Shown: one piece after another, positions 23,941 to 35,796 of the stretch
Layout: the number at the start of each line of letters is the position of its first letter
How positions within the stretch are numbered: the stretch's first letter is position 1
Assembly: GCA_019722365.1 (NCBI GenBank)
Contig: JADFUC010000085.1
Coordinates: 1,240,001 to 1,304,000, forward strand
Length of the DNA: 64,000 bases
Direction: 5' to 3'
Source: Lithospermum erythrorhizon
Lineage: Eukaryota > Streptophyta > Magnoliopsida > Boraginales > Boraginaceae
Made by a program: the position numbers and the translations under genes
The notes under the pieces: generated by a model
Told to the model about the DNA's origin: nothing
The model's database searches: none
What the model saw: only the letters and a program-made list of their open reading frames with translations

Positions 23941-24180
23941 ATGTTAAATGAATTTTGTTTAATGCTATCTCAAACAATAACGCGTCTCGACTAATGACGC
24001 AAGCAATGCTCCTAATAAGGCAAGGACAAGTAAATTAATTTAGAGTGCACATCCGCTTTTTAGTGGAGATTATAGATATCAAATTCGATACACTACTTTT
24101 GTCTAAGCTCCAACGATTGCTCATCTCATCAATGGATGCCTGATAGTCAATATGAGTGGTGTGTTTTTATATTAATCAAT
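23941..24180. repeat. Dispersed ~240-bp repeat, copy 1
   Basis: The segment is collinear with 38868-39100 in the same orientation. Shared words in order are ATGTTAAATGAA, CTATCTCAAACAATAACG, AATxxACGACGCAAG, CTAATAAxxxxACAAGT, AAATTAATTTAGA, ATCAAATxxxATACTACTTTT and TTTTTATATTAATCAAT. Both copies are non-coding and their family is unknown to me. Confidence 0.65.
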
Positions 24181-24723
24181 ACATTAAATTTTTTTATAAA
24201 TTTATTTAGAGTATAAAGTCTTTATTACTCAGTATTAATTTATAAGATACTAATTTATTGAAATATAAATTTCATTAATTATCAAGTTGTGTCTATAGAT
24301 AAATACATAATCGATCAATTAAAAATTCAGTACACAATTACAGATTTAGGGGGTGTTTGTTAAACTCATTAAGCACTTCAAATCAATTAAGTTAACACTT
24401 AATTTATTAAGTTTATTTTTTTAATAAATTATTTTAAGTACTTAATTTATTAAGTACTTATCAAAATCCTTAACAAAATTTTAAGTTAAAATTCTCAACT
24501 TATTTTTCTCCTCTTAACCAAATAATTCCACAATTCTTTCCATAATTACTTTTATCCAATTCTAACCCTAAACATATTATATGTTTCTCCTTCACCCCTC
24601 CCCTTTCCACTTTTTTTCTCCATTTTATCAAATTACTGCGAGGAGCTTCTCTCAAACATGTTAATAATTTTTACCCTTTTTTGTATTCAATTTATTTATT
24701 TAATGATTTTGTGTTAGTAATTA
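24181..24723. other. AT-rich region with hAT/MITE-like sequence
   Basis: GGGGGTGTTTGTTAAACTCA at about 24350, followed by paired TTAAGTACTTAATTTATTAAG words, resembles terminal parts of common plant hAT-derived MITEs. I did not find its second end. No gene was seen. Confidence 0.35.
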
Positions 24724-25114
24724 CTCCCTCCGTTTCAAAATACATGATCATCTAGAAATTTTTTATTTTTTTCATAATAATTGATTGTTTACAATTTTAA
24801 TATACATTTTTACAATTACAATGTATCTTTTTACATTTTCAATGTAGCTTTTACAATCCCAACGTAGTTTCACTACCACAGATTAAGCACGTTACTAAAA
24901 ACGCCACATAAATGCCGTATTAGGATTATATGTGACGCTTCGCGGCTAAAACAAAACGCATCTGGCTGTGCATCGCACTAAATCAAAACATCACGTATAC
25001 GCCATGCAAGAAAGCAAGATGACGACAGGCGACATTTGTAGACGCACAAAGATTGAATAACCCGCTAAAACCATCATGTAAACGCGGACAATTTGACCTA
25101 AGCCACGACATAGA

Positions 25115-25440
25115 AACCGCTGAAATCAATGAAAATTGATTCTCTTTATTATGCCCGCCGCCATAATCATGCTTTCAATTCATTTACTAGGTCGTTAAAT
25201 GTGATTATTGGAATTTAGTGTTCACCTTAATAATTGTATATTACTAAAGGGTTCTCATGATAATTTAAGGGGTTATGAAATGATTGCTAGATCTACTATT
25301 AATCGTTATAATAATAGTAATTGGTCGATTATTATTATTATTATGGCCAACTTACTATTATCTCGAGCCTGGGCGTCACACACATACAATGAGTTCTAAT
25401 TATATTTCATGCAATGAAATTAAACGAGACTTGTAAACTG
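25115..25440 (+). repeat. LTR-like segment inside the CACTA element, shared with the Mutator-like element
   Basis: The sequence from AAATCAATGAAAATTGATTC to AATTATATTTCATG is collinear with the reverse complement of about 41985-42290. Shared words include TGTATATTACTA, GATAATTTAAGGGGTTATG, CGTTATAATAATAGTAATTG and ATCTCGAGCCT (ATTATCGAGCCT there). A third, partial copy lies at 43745-43860, minus. The downstream text (GCCTCTAAAAAGCCGAACCC, 25657-25676) is LTR-like. The family is unknown to me. Confidence 0.6.
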
Positions 25441-25708
25441 AGAGATGTATCTCTCAATATTTTAATTGACTTGTTAAGTTAATTAAAATGGAACAACTCA
25501 CTAGTGACTCATTATTTGATTAGAAGCCATAACGGTCTAATTAAGTTAACGAGTTAAATTGATTTCTTAACGAGTTGCTTAACGGGTGGAATTAGGCTTT
25601 TGGTATTTAAAGAAAGAGACAATATTTTTTTCATTTCTATAAAAAACTTGCCTCTGCCTCTAAAAAGCCGAACCCCTATAATCGGGAAGAATTCTTTCTT
25701 ATTCCATT

Positions 25709-25927
25709 TTGTTCCTCAAGCGAAACCCTAGCAAGTTCAAGTTTTATTCCGATTCCCCTTCTACAGACACCCAGAGACATCGCTTTTATGTTGAGAAACA
25801 ATTGAAGAATTTTCAAGAGGCATTCACGCGAGACTTCTACGGAGAGGAGTTGGTTTCATTTCTCAAGGCTCTTCCGCCGCAAACGAAGAACTCTTTATTT
25901 ATATTGCAATTTTGTGTTTTAGATTAA
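25709..25927 (+). CDS. Unidentified coding-like ORF inside the CACTA element
   Basis: This is a 72-codon frame with a balanced, protein-like composition (for example RHRFYVEKQLKNFQEAF and GEELVSFLKALPP), unlike the low-complexity shadows around it. The sequence turns AT-rich at the end of the frame. I do not recognise the family. It could be an exon captured from a host gene by the transposon, part of the LTR-like insertion just upstream, or chance. It has no visible partner exons. Confidence 0.3.
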   Translation: MFLKRNPSKFKFYSDSPSTDTQRHRFYVEKQLKNFQEAFTRDFYGEELVSFLKALPPQTKNSLFILQFCVLD

Positions 25928-26017
25928 TATACATTATGTATGAATTTCGCTTTATCACGAAGAAAAATTCATATTAAATTCTACCGTAAACGCCAATACG
26001 CATGTTAAAATTACTTG

Positions 26018-26190
26018 CACACTTAATTAAGGAAACACACTTAATATTCATATAATTAAATTTTAAAATATGTGGCAAAAATGTCACATCCTAAAACGCA
26101 CTTAATTAAGAAAATATACTTAATATTAATATAATTAAATTTTTGAATATGTGGAAAAAATGTCACACATTTAAACACACTTAATTAATG
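26018..26190. repeat. ~85-bp tandem repeat within the CACTA element, about 2 copies
   Basis: The unit CACTTAATTAAGxAAAxxxACTTAATATTxATATAATTAAATTTT...ATGTGG...AATGTCACA occurs at about 26018 and 26104 and starts again near 26182. Confidence 0.65.
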
Positions 26191-26269
26191 CATCATACTT
26201 AATTAGTATGAAACACAAAATTAATTAAATATAATAATAAAAGCAACCCATAATACTGTCACATAATAA

Positions 26270-26760
26270 AAAATGCTTTCGCCACAATATGTCACTCTTA
26301 ATATTAAATAATTCTATTTATTAAATATACACAACCATAACGCCACAGAATGCTATATCTTTCAAAAAGGTTTTCGCTTACAATAACGCCACACTATTAA
26401 TAATAACAATTAATTTATTAAATATAATAATAAAAATAACGCCATACTAATGTCATATCTCCAAAAAAGTCTTCGCTACAATAACGTCATACTATTAATA
26501 TTAAATAATTAATTTATTAAATATAATAATAAAATTAAAGCCATACAAATGTCATATCTCCAAAAATGATTTCGCCACAATAATGTTATACTATTAATAT
26601 TAAATAATTAATTTATTAAATATAATAATATATATAACGCAATACAAATGTCATAACCCCAAAAATCATTTCGCCACAAATATGTCTCATAAGTAATATT
26701 TAATAAATAATTAATTAAATATAATAAAAACACTAACGCCATACAAACGTCACTCGTTGT
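26270..26760. repeat. ~100-bp tandem subterminal repeats of the CACTA element, 5 units
   Basis: Units begin with TTCGCxACAATAACG-like sequence at about 26278, 26372, 26467, 26571 and 26670. Each then runs through ACTATTAATATTAAATAATT, AATTTATTAAATATAATAA and AACGCCATACxAATGTCA. Such subterminal arrays are the usual transposase-binding region of CACTA elements (family knowledge). Confidence 0.75.
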
Positions 26761-27555
26761 AATAATAAAAAAATTACAAATCAATTTTTCCAAAGATATA
26801 TAGAACATGATTTTAAATAATGTATTATATATTAAATATATATATATATATTCAAAATATACATACATATATTAATCAAACAAAATGAAAAAAAATATAA
26901 ACAATTATTTAAAATGATTGAAATTTAACATTCATAATGTTAAATTATTAATTTATTTAAATGAATAACTCTTATTTTTGAAACTATAAAATATCTCATT
27001 AAAGTATATTTTGATTTGCTATCTACATCCAAAAACAATAAACTAGTTATATAAAATAATTAAATTTGGTAGATAATAAAGAATTATGAAAATATAATAC
27101 ACTCAAATTAAAATTGAATTTACAAAAAAAAAAAAGACAAGTTAGTATATAACATTATAATAAATAACTATGAAATCAATACATTAAATTAAAAACTAAA
27201 TTACACATAAGAAATAAAGAAAAAGAAATTACCTCAAGAAATCAAGAGGAAAAAAATGACTTTGTTATGTTATATTTATAGGGGGAGATAAGAGATATTA
27301 TCAGATACAAAAAATGACTTTATATTTTCTATTAAACAACGAGATGAAAATATATATTATTAGATGTAGTAGATATATTAACAAACTAAACCAATTAACA
27401 AATAAAACGACAAAATATATCTTACTAATCGAGGATTTGAAGGATCCAACATCCACGCTATGAATTTGCCAAGCTCAACAATTTGAACATTACGTCTACC
27501 TGACATTCTATACTATAAAAAAAAAAGCTTTGAAACTTTCAGAATGTAAAATATT
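26761..27555. other. AT-rich CACTA interior
   Basis: AT-rich sequence with no transposase-like coding and no clear repeat; a (TA)n tract lies near 26838-26850. Confidence 0.4.
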
Positions 27556-28038
27556 GATATGAGGAATATTAAGTTAATATAAATGTTGATATGAAATTTA
27601 TGATTAAATTATTAACACAACGTCATAGTAATGACACAAACAATTGAATTATTTTACTAAATAATTTAAATATTTATTCAAGTAAAATATAACGTCACAC
27701 AACGCCATCGACTAAGTTTTGGAAAATATATAATTAGATATCGACAAAGTAGTTAATATTGATATGAGGAATATTAAGTTAATATAAATCTTGATATGAA
27801 ATTTATGATTAAATTATTAACACAACGTCATAGTAATGACACAAATAATTGAATTAATTTCCTAAATAATTTAAATATTTATTCAAGTAAATATAACGTC
27901 ACATAAATGTCATTGACTAAGTTTTAGAAAAATATAATTAGAAATTGATAAATTAGTTAATATCAATACGAGGAATATTAAGTTAATATAAATGTCGATA
28001 TACCCATGACAAATTATTAACACAACGTCATAGTAATG

Positions 28039-30214
28039 TGTTCCACGGTTCGCTTGGCAAGTACGTGTCGGACGAGTCGCATATCTTAGATTTTCAAATG
28101 GGATGAAGTCATGTAGATTTGACTCCATGGTGAGGACCGCGAGATCTTGGATCGTGAAAGAGAAAAGGGCTGGCGAACAAAGAAATTGGTAAAAGTTTTG
28201 TGGGGAAATCATCGAGTAGGAAGCCACGCTGGGATCGCTATGAGGGGTATTTATGAATCACATCTGGCAAATTGTATGAGGTTGCGGATTCGTTGTTTTT
28301 GATTTTTACCTTCATAGCATTGAGCCGAGAATTTCGAGGATCTAAATTTTGTTAGGCGGGTAGAACGTAAAACCCAGAATCCACTGCTAATAAATAAATT
28401 AAACGAGAGATTATTAAATTTAATTACATAAAAAAATTAAATTCCCAATTTAATATTTCTTTTGTACGCACGCAAGTCGCAAGTTGGGCATTGTCGTAGA
28501 TAAATTAAAGCGAGAGGTATCGACGAATAAAATGTTCGGTTTAGCACCGATTGGGCTATCGTGGGCCCAACCCAATTTCTTAACTACCCAATAAGCCCCC
28601 CAAACAACCCAAACCCATTCCCTTCTCCTTCCTTCACCAAGCCGCCTGCCTTTCTCCCTCCATTTTTTTTCTTTTCGATTTTCCCTTGTTACTCAAGCTT
28701 CTCTTTGGAGCTCAAATTTTGGGGTGAGCCCCCTCATCGCCCTCGCGCTGCTTTAAGGTAAGAAAGGTCCGATCTTGTTGAGTATTTTCGGGGAGATCGC
28801 CCGTGTTTAATTTTTTGGCTGACTTTTTTGTATTTCAATTTTATTTGGATTCTTGATTGTAAATTAAGTTATTATTGAGTTGTTATCGTGGTTTGATGGG
28901 AATTTTATGTTTTAGGCGCTTGGCTTTGAAATTTTGGGTTGACTTTATTTTTATGAGATATTATTGAATGTAAGTATTGTTTCAGCTTAAATTATAACAT
29001 AGGAATTGATAATGATCGATATTTCGGGTAGAAAGGATGTTATAGCTCTAGCTGACTTTCGAAAGATTTTGGGTTGACTTTCAAATATGATTGATAGTAT
29101 AAATATGTTATCGAATGTTATTTTGATTATTTTGAAATGAGATTTATGAGTTATAGGCGTTGAAGAAAATACGTTGAAATTATTTTAGTGGATTTCTAGC
29201 AGTGCTTGACTCGATTGTGAGGTCGACGGTAATACTTAACAAACTTAAAGAGTTGAAATTTGGTCGATTGGAAATCTATTGGCAAATGTTAGTAAGCTTA
29301 GATATATCAAGGATTATGGATTAGTCCGGTAGAAAACTGCTATCGTAGTTTCGTTATCGAACATACTAGCAATCTATACGCAAGTTGTCAAATTGTACTA
29401 AAATGGCCGAGAAGTTGTGAACCGACTAAAGATAAGTGGCTGAAACTATTACGGGTAGTAATGATATTTCTCGGATGTTTTATTCGTACTCGGACGCGTG
29501 AAACAAATAGCGAGGATCGATTGATCGCTGGGCGAAAGGTACTAGCCAAGTTGGGGATTTATCACTGCTTGTTACCTTATCTATGTTTGAGTACGGTGTG
29601 TATGGTAATTGTCATGACAATGCATCTGCTTATGAAAGTATTTGTGTGTATAGTTGTGAAACCGGGAAATGTTGCCTTGTGGCGGTTGTATTAGATGCAT
29701 TATGATATAGTTATTTGAGTGTATCGATGTTCAGTATAATTATGTTTGAATGTGAATTCTTTGAGTATGTTTATAAGCCGAGTGTATTCATGTCTGAAAG
29801 ATATTTGCTGGACGATTCTGTATATTTATGGAGTATAGGTTCTATACGAAATTGCCAGACGTGTGTATCATGGTTTTTACATTGAGATTATTGTGTGATG
29901 TTTGTATGTTTGGTATTATATGCGTGAACTGTGAATTGGTTGAATCGAGAATATTTGGGATGATGTCATGCCTGGCGGCGAAACCGAAAAGGATGAAACG
30001 TTATATGTGATGTCGATGTGTTTTCTTTTTTTGCAAGTTATGTTAGTTTTGTTGTGCTGCGAACGCCGTGTTGCGAAATGATGCCGTTTTTACCGCTTGA
30101 TTATAAGCGCGAGATTCAGTATGACATGCCAGTTAACGTACGCCGAATTCTCTCAGAATGCTATGGGTTGCTGAGAATGGTTATTGTTTGATGCTCAATT
30201 GTCATATTCCTCAG

Positions 30215-30294
<80 letters not shown>

Positions 30295-30827
30295 TCTACT
30301 TTATCGCCACGCCTATTAATTTATCGTGATACCTCATTCGGACGCTGGGTAAATTTACCATCCGGGTGATTCGTTTCACTAAGCCGTCGAGCTTATCCCT
30401 TTCCCCACCTTCGTGATTGACAAAGCTATCATGAGCCGACAGAGTTCGGGGAGGGTGTCCGTGATTTACTTGGGGTGGGGAGGGACAAAGGGCTAGATCC
30501 TCGGCAAATACCTTTTTCTTATTTTGATGTACTCGCTTACATTTTGTTTTCGGGAAAAGCACTGTAAACTATCTCGGGGAATATTTTGTGACTCGTTTCA
30601 GCGAAGTTTATGCTCGGGGTTGTATTAAGTAATGCCAATGCATTAAGCCATTATCTTCTAGTCCAACATTTAAATTTTGAAACTATTTTATCAAGTATCA
30701 AATTATCGTTTATGAACTATTTAACGGTGTGATTTTCGTGTCGATCATCAGATGTCAATTCTATATACAAAGTTGACGATTTAATCCAGTCCCTCGAGGG
30801 CGCACTGCACTGGCATCAGTCGTTACA
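28039..30827 (+). mobile_element. 5'-truncated Ty3/gypsy (Tekay/Del-like) element: end of internal region plus 3' LTR
   Basis: The internal part 28039-28365 encodes broken remains of the integrase C-terminus and ends in a purine-rich tract (GCGGGTAGAA) abutting the LTR. The LTR spans 28366-30827; its first bases read CGTAAAACCC (TG decayed to CG) and its end reads GTCGTTACA. It is collinear with the solo LTR at 31984-34519 through several blocks, for example GTACTAAAATxxxxxxAxAAG, GGTACTAGCCAA and GGGATTTATCACT (GGGAATTTATCACT there). The flanking CACTA repeat shows GTAATG on the left and AGAATA on the right, perhaps a decayed target duplication. Everything upstream of the last part of pol is missing. 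Confidence 0.8.
30216..30290. repeat. (TA)n microsatellite, ~75 bp, inside the LTR
   Basis: An almost pure TA run. The matching position in the solo LTR (about 34020-34034) has only a short TA tract, so the run expanded after the two LTR copies diverged. Confidence 0.95.
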
Positions 30828-31509
30828 AGAATAACACAACAATTGAATTATTTTTACTAAATAATTTAAAATTTATTCAAGTAAAATATAATGTCACACC
30901 ATTGTCTAAGTTTTAGAGAAATATAATTAGAAAAATAAAAAATTAGTTAATATTGATATGATAAATTGTAAAAAAAATATTTTATTAGCGTTGTTAATTA
31001 TATATAACGTCACACTAATGATACAGAGTTAACAATAAATAATGTTAATTTCATTTACGCCACAATTATGTCACACACAAAAGGATTAGATTTGTCAAGT
31101 TATCAGAATTTGTAAGATAATAAGTAAAACCTCACAATTATGTCATATGGTTACTAATATTGTGACGTTTTAGTGGCATGTTGTTTACCTAGGAAAAATA
31201 CTGTGACGTTCTTAAGGCAAGATGTTTTCGAGAGAAACATTATACCATAATAATGTCATCATAGCATTTTAAGTTCTAAAAACTCTTTATATCACACGTA
31301 CCAATTATATCGCCAGCACTTTAGTCAGAATTTTTGCGGGTCTTTATTATTATGTCTTTTACATGTTGTAGTAATTCACACAAGGTGTGACATTTATGTG
31401 GCGGTTTTTAATTATGTCACAAATGCTCATTTTTCTTGTAGTATTTTCACAATCCCTTGATAAAGCAATTTTTATCTAAAAAATTATTTATTTCGAAACG
31501 AAGGTAGTA

Positions 31510-31983
31510 TATGTTAACACATAAAACTTATGGCCTAATAATGATTATAACGTTTCTGCTCTCCTTTTCAATTCTCTATTTTTTACTCAATATATTTATG
31601 TTTTGTTAATTGATATATAGTTGCTTATTAATGTTCTATTTTTTAGATATTTATAATTTATTTATATTTTTAGTATTTATTTAATCATATTATTATATTT
31701 ATATTATTTATAATTCTTAATTAATAATATTTTATTATTTAATTATCTATTATTGTATTATTTGTTTAATATATGATTCAGATATATAAATAAATTAAGG
31801 TAGGGGCAAAATTACTACTACAACTTAATTTAAATATCGTTTTTTAAACTATTATCAAACATCTAAATATTAAGATTTTAAATCTCGCTATAATTCGTGA
31901 TTTTCAATAAAGCATATTTTAATCGGCCGAGATAAGCGCCTATGGCTATGGGCCACTTCCATGGATCTTTCGTATGACCCAAA
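31510..31983. other. AT-rich spacer between the nested transposon and the solo LTR
   Basis: No gene or bounded repeat was seen. Confidence 0.4.
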
Positions 31984-34519
31984 TGTAATAACCGGTAACG
32001 ATTCATCAATTAATAAATTAAAATATGGAGTTATTATTCTTAATTAACATAAATCGACCACTTTATTTCATGGACTATGAATGTTGATGTTTGGAAGTTA
32101 ATAATGGTATAAATAAATCGGTAGACATCGCTAAACTAAAACGATCGGATTAAATCGCATAAACTCATTTTTCCCTTCATCCTTCCCACATACCAAACAA
32201 GGCCTTAAGAAACAAAAAATCCCATCTCCCTCCCCCCCTCATACCGCCGAACCCCCTCCCCTTTCCCCTTGATTTTTCTTTCTTCGATTTCTCCTCCATC
32301 TCGTAAGCTTTGGTCCTCAAATTTCTTGAGAAAGTTTCATCATCCTCTTTCATTAAAAACAATCTTTTTTGAGTATTTGCGAGTTTCGAATGGGTTGACT
32401 TTGTTGACTTTTTGTATTTGCATTTATATTGCTACAAATCCATTCTTAGGCCTTAAATTAGTTGTTCTCGAAGTTAAAGTCGGTGAATTTGGATGAGTAT
32501 TTTTGATGTTTTCGGTGGATTTGACTTCTTTTTGTGAATTAGTTTCGACTGCTGAGGTTTAATATGACATATAATTATTATTCAAGCTAGATTATAGTAT
32601 AAGAGGATAATAACCGATTAAGAAAAATGTCAGTGTAGTTGTGTTTGACTTTCGAGTTGACTTCGGTTTGACTTTAAAAAATATTTTTAATAAGATAAAA
32701 GATGTTTCGACCTTTATTATAGTTGTTTCGAGGTAGAAAATGTGATTTATAAGTCATTTATTTAATATACGCTGAAATTAGTTTTATTAGATTCGGGTAG
32801 TAAATGGGTTTTCAGGTTATGGTCGCGAAACGGGTTTAGTTAGTTGAAAGATTGATATTTCGGGGTTGACTAAAATTGTTTAAAGTGTTAGAAATGGCAT
32901 TGTAGAGAAATAAATTGTTAAGGCGTGGCTATTTGAATCGCGGTCGCTTAGCTTACCGCTTAAGCTTAACTAGTAATATTTTACCTAAAGTGGTCAATTG
33001 GTACTAAAATTTGTTAAAAAGAGAATTTATAACGAAGTTTGTAGTAATCGTACTTTCGGTGTTTTGTTTAGACTCGAACGCGAGTTAGCCATGATCGATC
33101 GATTTTCTGCCAGCGGTACTAGCCAAAGGTGGGAATTTATCACTCAGATGATAATATTATTTATGTTTCGATGTAGTTCTTTGATAAATAGATATGCGAC
33201 AGCATAATTGTCTTATGAATTTATATGATAAAGGTAAAATTGTGAAGCGCGAAATGTCGAGTTGTATGTTTGATGTACTATGTATATTATAGATATATGT
33301 TTTATATGAGATTGCTGTATTATGTATATTATGGGCGCCATATTAAGATTGTCGTGATTGTTGCATGGTTATTTCATATGATCGCTTGTAGCTGGGTTGC
33401 GGATGTTAATTTGTGCCGCGTGGTTATATTTTGTCATGCTTCGGTATGTTTGGTGTGATGTTGGTTGCCGTCATGCTTGGTTTCATGTAGGTAGTCACAC
33501 CATATTAAGACGCGTCGTTGTAGTCGCAAGATGTAGGTCGCCTGCGCGTACGGGATGTTTTTGGCGATATCGCATGGGTGATCGGGCGCGAGCTCGCTGA
33601 AAAGCGATATGATATTATATGTAGCTGATGGATGAAGCTCGCCGAAAAGTGATATCATGTTATAATATATTATATTACATTATACGCGAAGCCTGGCCGA
33701 AAAGTGGCAAATGACATTATATAAATGTCGGGTACAGTTTTTGCTGTGCATTGTCTTGCATTGTCGACATTGAGGATGTCACTGAGTTGAAAGGTTGATA
33801 ATGTTATGGTTTTATTTTCGGGAGTTTTGGTATTTTATGATTGTGGTGTAATCATTGTGTTTGAGAATTTATGATCTTTTACTTGCTTCTCGACATGTGA
33901 TACGCCGTCTCAAATAATGTGTCAATGATAGTAGTCAGACCTAAATTGTACATTATATTAATATGCTGACATGGTTATTATTATGACGCATTTATATTAG
34001 CATTGCTGTTTCATTATTATACATATATATATATACTCTATCGCTACTATATCTGCTGCACTTCATTCTGACAGTGATACGTTACCACCGGGCGACATTT
34101 CACTAAGGTGTCGAGACACCTTTCCAACCTCCGTATCGACAGCGACGGGAGAAGTTTGAGTTCGCGAGTGCTCGCCTCGTTCTAGGGTAAGATCGGTGCT
34201 AGGATCCTCACACACCTTTTTCTACTAATTTCTATTGGTGTACTCAAACTCTTGATTTCGTTTTGTTTGATGTTGAAAACTCATGAACTGTTTTATGGTG
34301 CATTCGCTTTAACGTTATGACAACTTGCATTTTGGATGCGACGCTTACCCATTTCGTTAAACTTTTTATGGTAACAGAACTTTCTAACTATTTCATTTTA
34401 TCAAACCGTCGTTTATCAGCCAAACGCAAGTATTTGCGTCAACCATCGAGCATGGTCGACATACAAGTTGATAACGACACTAACCTGGCGCTGCATTTAC
34501 TCGAGGTATGGTCGTTACA
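31984..34519 (+). mobile_element. Solo LTR of the Tekay/Del-like gypsy family, 2536 bp
   Basis: It begins TGTAATAACCGG and ends GTCGTTACA, with CCAAA as a perfect 5-bp target duplication at 31979-31983 and 34520-34524. It is homologous along its length to the 3' LTR at 28366-30827. No internal region is present, so recombination between two LTRs probably removed it. At about 33588-33720 it contains three decayed copies of a unit with GAAGCTCGCCGAAAAGTGATA, a feature within the U3/R part. The open frames across it are shadows. Confidence 0.9.
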
Positions 34520-34524
34520 CCAAA

Positions 34525-35759
34525 TATGATGAGATAATGGCCTTGATGGACTATTTAGCGATGAGTATTACAAATAATAAATGTAAAAAAATTTAACTAA
34601 TACAATAGTTAGAGAGTAAATACTTCAAAGAAACTATGAAATAATTTTTCCAACAAAGTTAATTGATTCAAAATTTCATAGCGAAAAATACACGATAATA
34701 TCAAATTATTAAACCATCACTTATCATCATAAATTCGTAATTTAAGATATCAAAATTCACAGATGGCTTATTCTCCTAGATCAGAGAGTATGTATAAACT
34801 TCACATGTAACTTTGCAAAGAGGAAAAATAGAAATACTCCGTACATGATAAATGACACTCTTACTGAAGCATTATGTTGTGACAAGCCATAAACGTGGGA
34901 TGTTTCGTCAATTTGCAGGATATCTCCCTTGACATTCTAAATAACTACTGTTGTGCTTAAAAAATACATATTGTTAGTTGAGAGGCTATGTGTAGTCATC
35001 GAACTGAAGGGAGGTGTATAGAAAAAATCGTCCTCCTATTTTTATGAAAAAATTGTAAAATATTTGTTCCACCTAAATATTATATACTTTTTGTTATTTT
35101 TCTTATATTCATTCATTCACCATCCCTATATATAAATTCTAATTACGCCCTTCATTAACTAATGACCAGTGAGTATGTGTATTTTCCAATTGCTCCTATA
35201 AACTAAATATTAGAGAGAAAAAACATAGCCTCAACAAAATTAATTGCATCAATTTTATTAGGCCTTTAACATAAAGATTCTTGAATTATCCGCCATGACG
35301 TATATATAGAAGAAAGAAAGTTTATATATACAATTTGCATAACAAACGTTTACTTGTAAATTTAGAGGGGCTAGGCTTAACCCTTTTATATTTCCCTATC
35401 GTCACCATTGAAATTATGATAATCTCTCCCAAGTTTGAAATCTCAACTCTAGACAGCATCATGCTCTATATTGCTGCTTAAGCAAACTGACATTCAATTT
35501 GGGTCAACTTTTTCAATGGAAGACTATTGAATTGGTCTCAATTATTAGTACCATGAGTCTTCATTCTGGAAGATCATTCAATTCGTTTGTGATAACTAAT
35601 TATACATTTCCTCTGCTAAAGTTTATATCAATTACTAACAACATGTCCAATTAGAATTTTCCGTCTAACCGAGATAATTAAAGAATTAATTGTACACAAC
35701 CATTACCTTTTTGATAATAATGAAAGTAATTTGAGTTTTATTATGCAGTTCATATGTCA

Positions 35760-35796
<37 letters not shown>

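Larger units (their letters stand above)
27556..30953. repeat. ~204-bp tandem repeat of the CACTA element, 3 units, the third interrupted
   Basis: GATATGAGGAATATTAAGTT-type unit starts lie at 27556, 27761 and 27964 (periods 205 and 203). Unit 3 runs to 28038 and resumes at about 30834-30953. The two pieces together make about 195 bp, so the inserted gypsy fragment split the unit with little loss. Each unit holds AACACAACGTCATAGTAATG and ACGTCAC words. Confidence 0.85.
24871..31443. mobile_element. Non-autonomous CACTA (En/Spm-like) transposon, itself interrupted
   Basis: The left terminus is CACTACCACAGATTAAGCAC. The right terminus on the minus strand is TACTACAAGAAAAATGAGC, one base from the canonical CACTACAAGAAA. 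Both are followed by AAAACxGCCACATAAATG, showing homologous inverted ends. A 3-bp TTT duplication lies at 24868-24870 and 31444-31446, the CACTA signature. The interior is full of ACGCCA...TGTCA subterminal words in both halves. No transposase coding is visible. Without the gypsy fragment at 28039-30827 the element is about 3.8 kb. Confidence 0.85.
24724..31507. mobile_element. Stowaway-like MITE, split by the CACTA element it contains
   Basis: The left end CTCCCTCCGTTTC (from 24724, preceded by TA) pairs with the right end GAAACGAAGGTAG (ending 31507, followed by TA at 31508-31509). The two MITE parts, 24724-24870 and 31444-31507, together make about 210 bp, the normal size for this class. 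The interruption is the CACTA element at 24871-31443. Confidence 0.75.

Noticed and set aside
26270..28040. CRISPR-like regularly spaced repeats
   Set aside because: Units are adjacent diverged subterminal repeats of a plant CACTA element, without unique spacers or cas genes.
33397..33658. Overlapping frames on both strands
   Set aside because: They lie inside the solo LTR and contain its internal short repeats.
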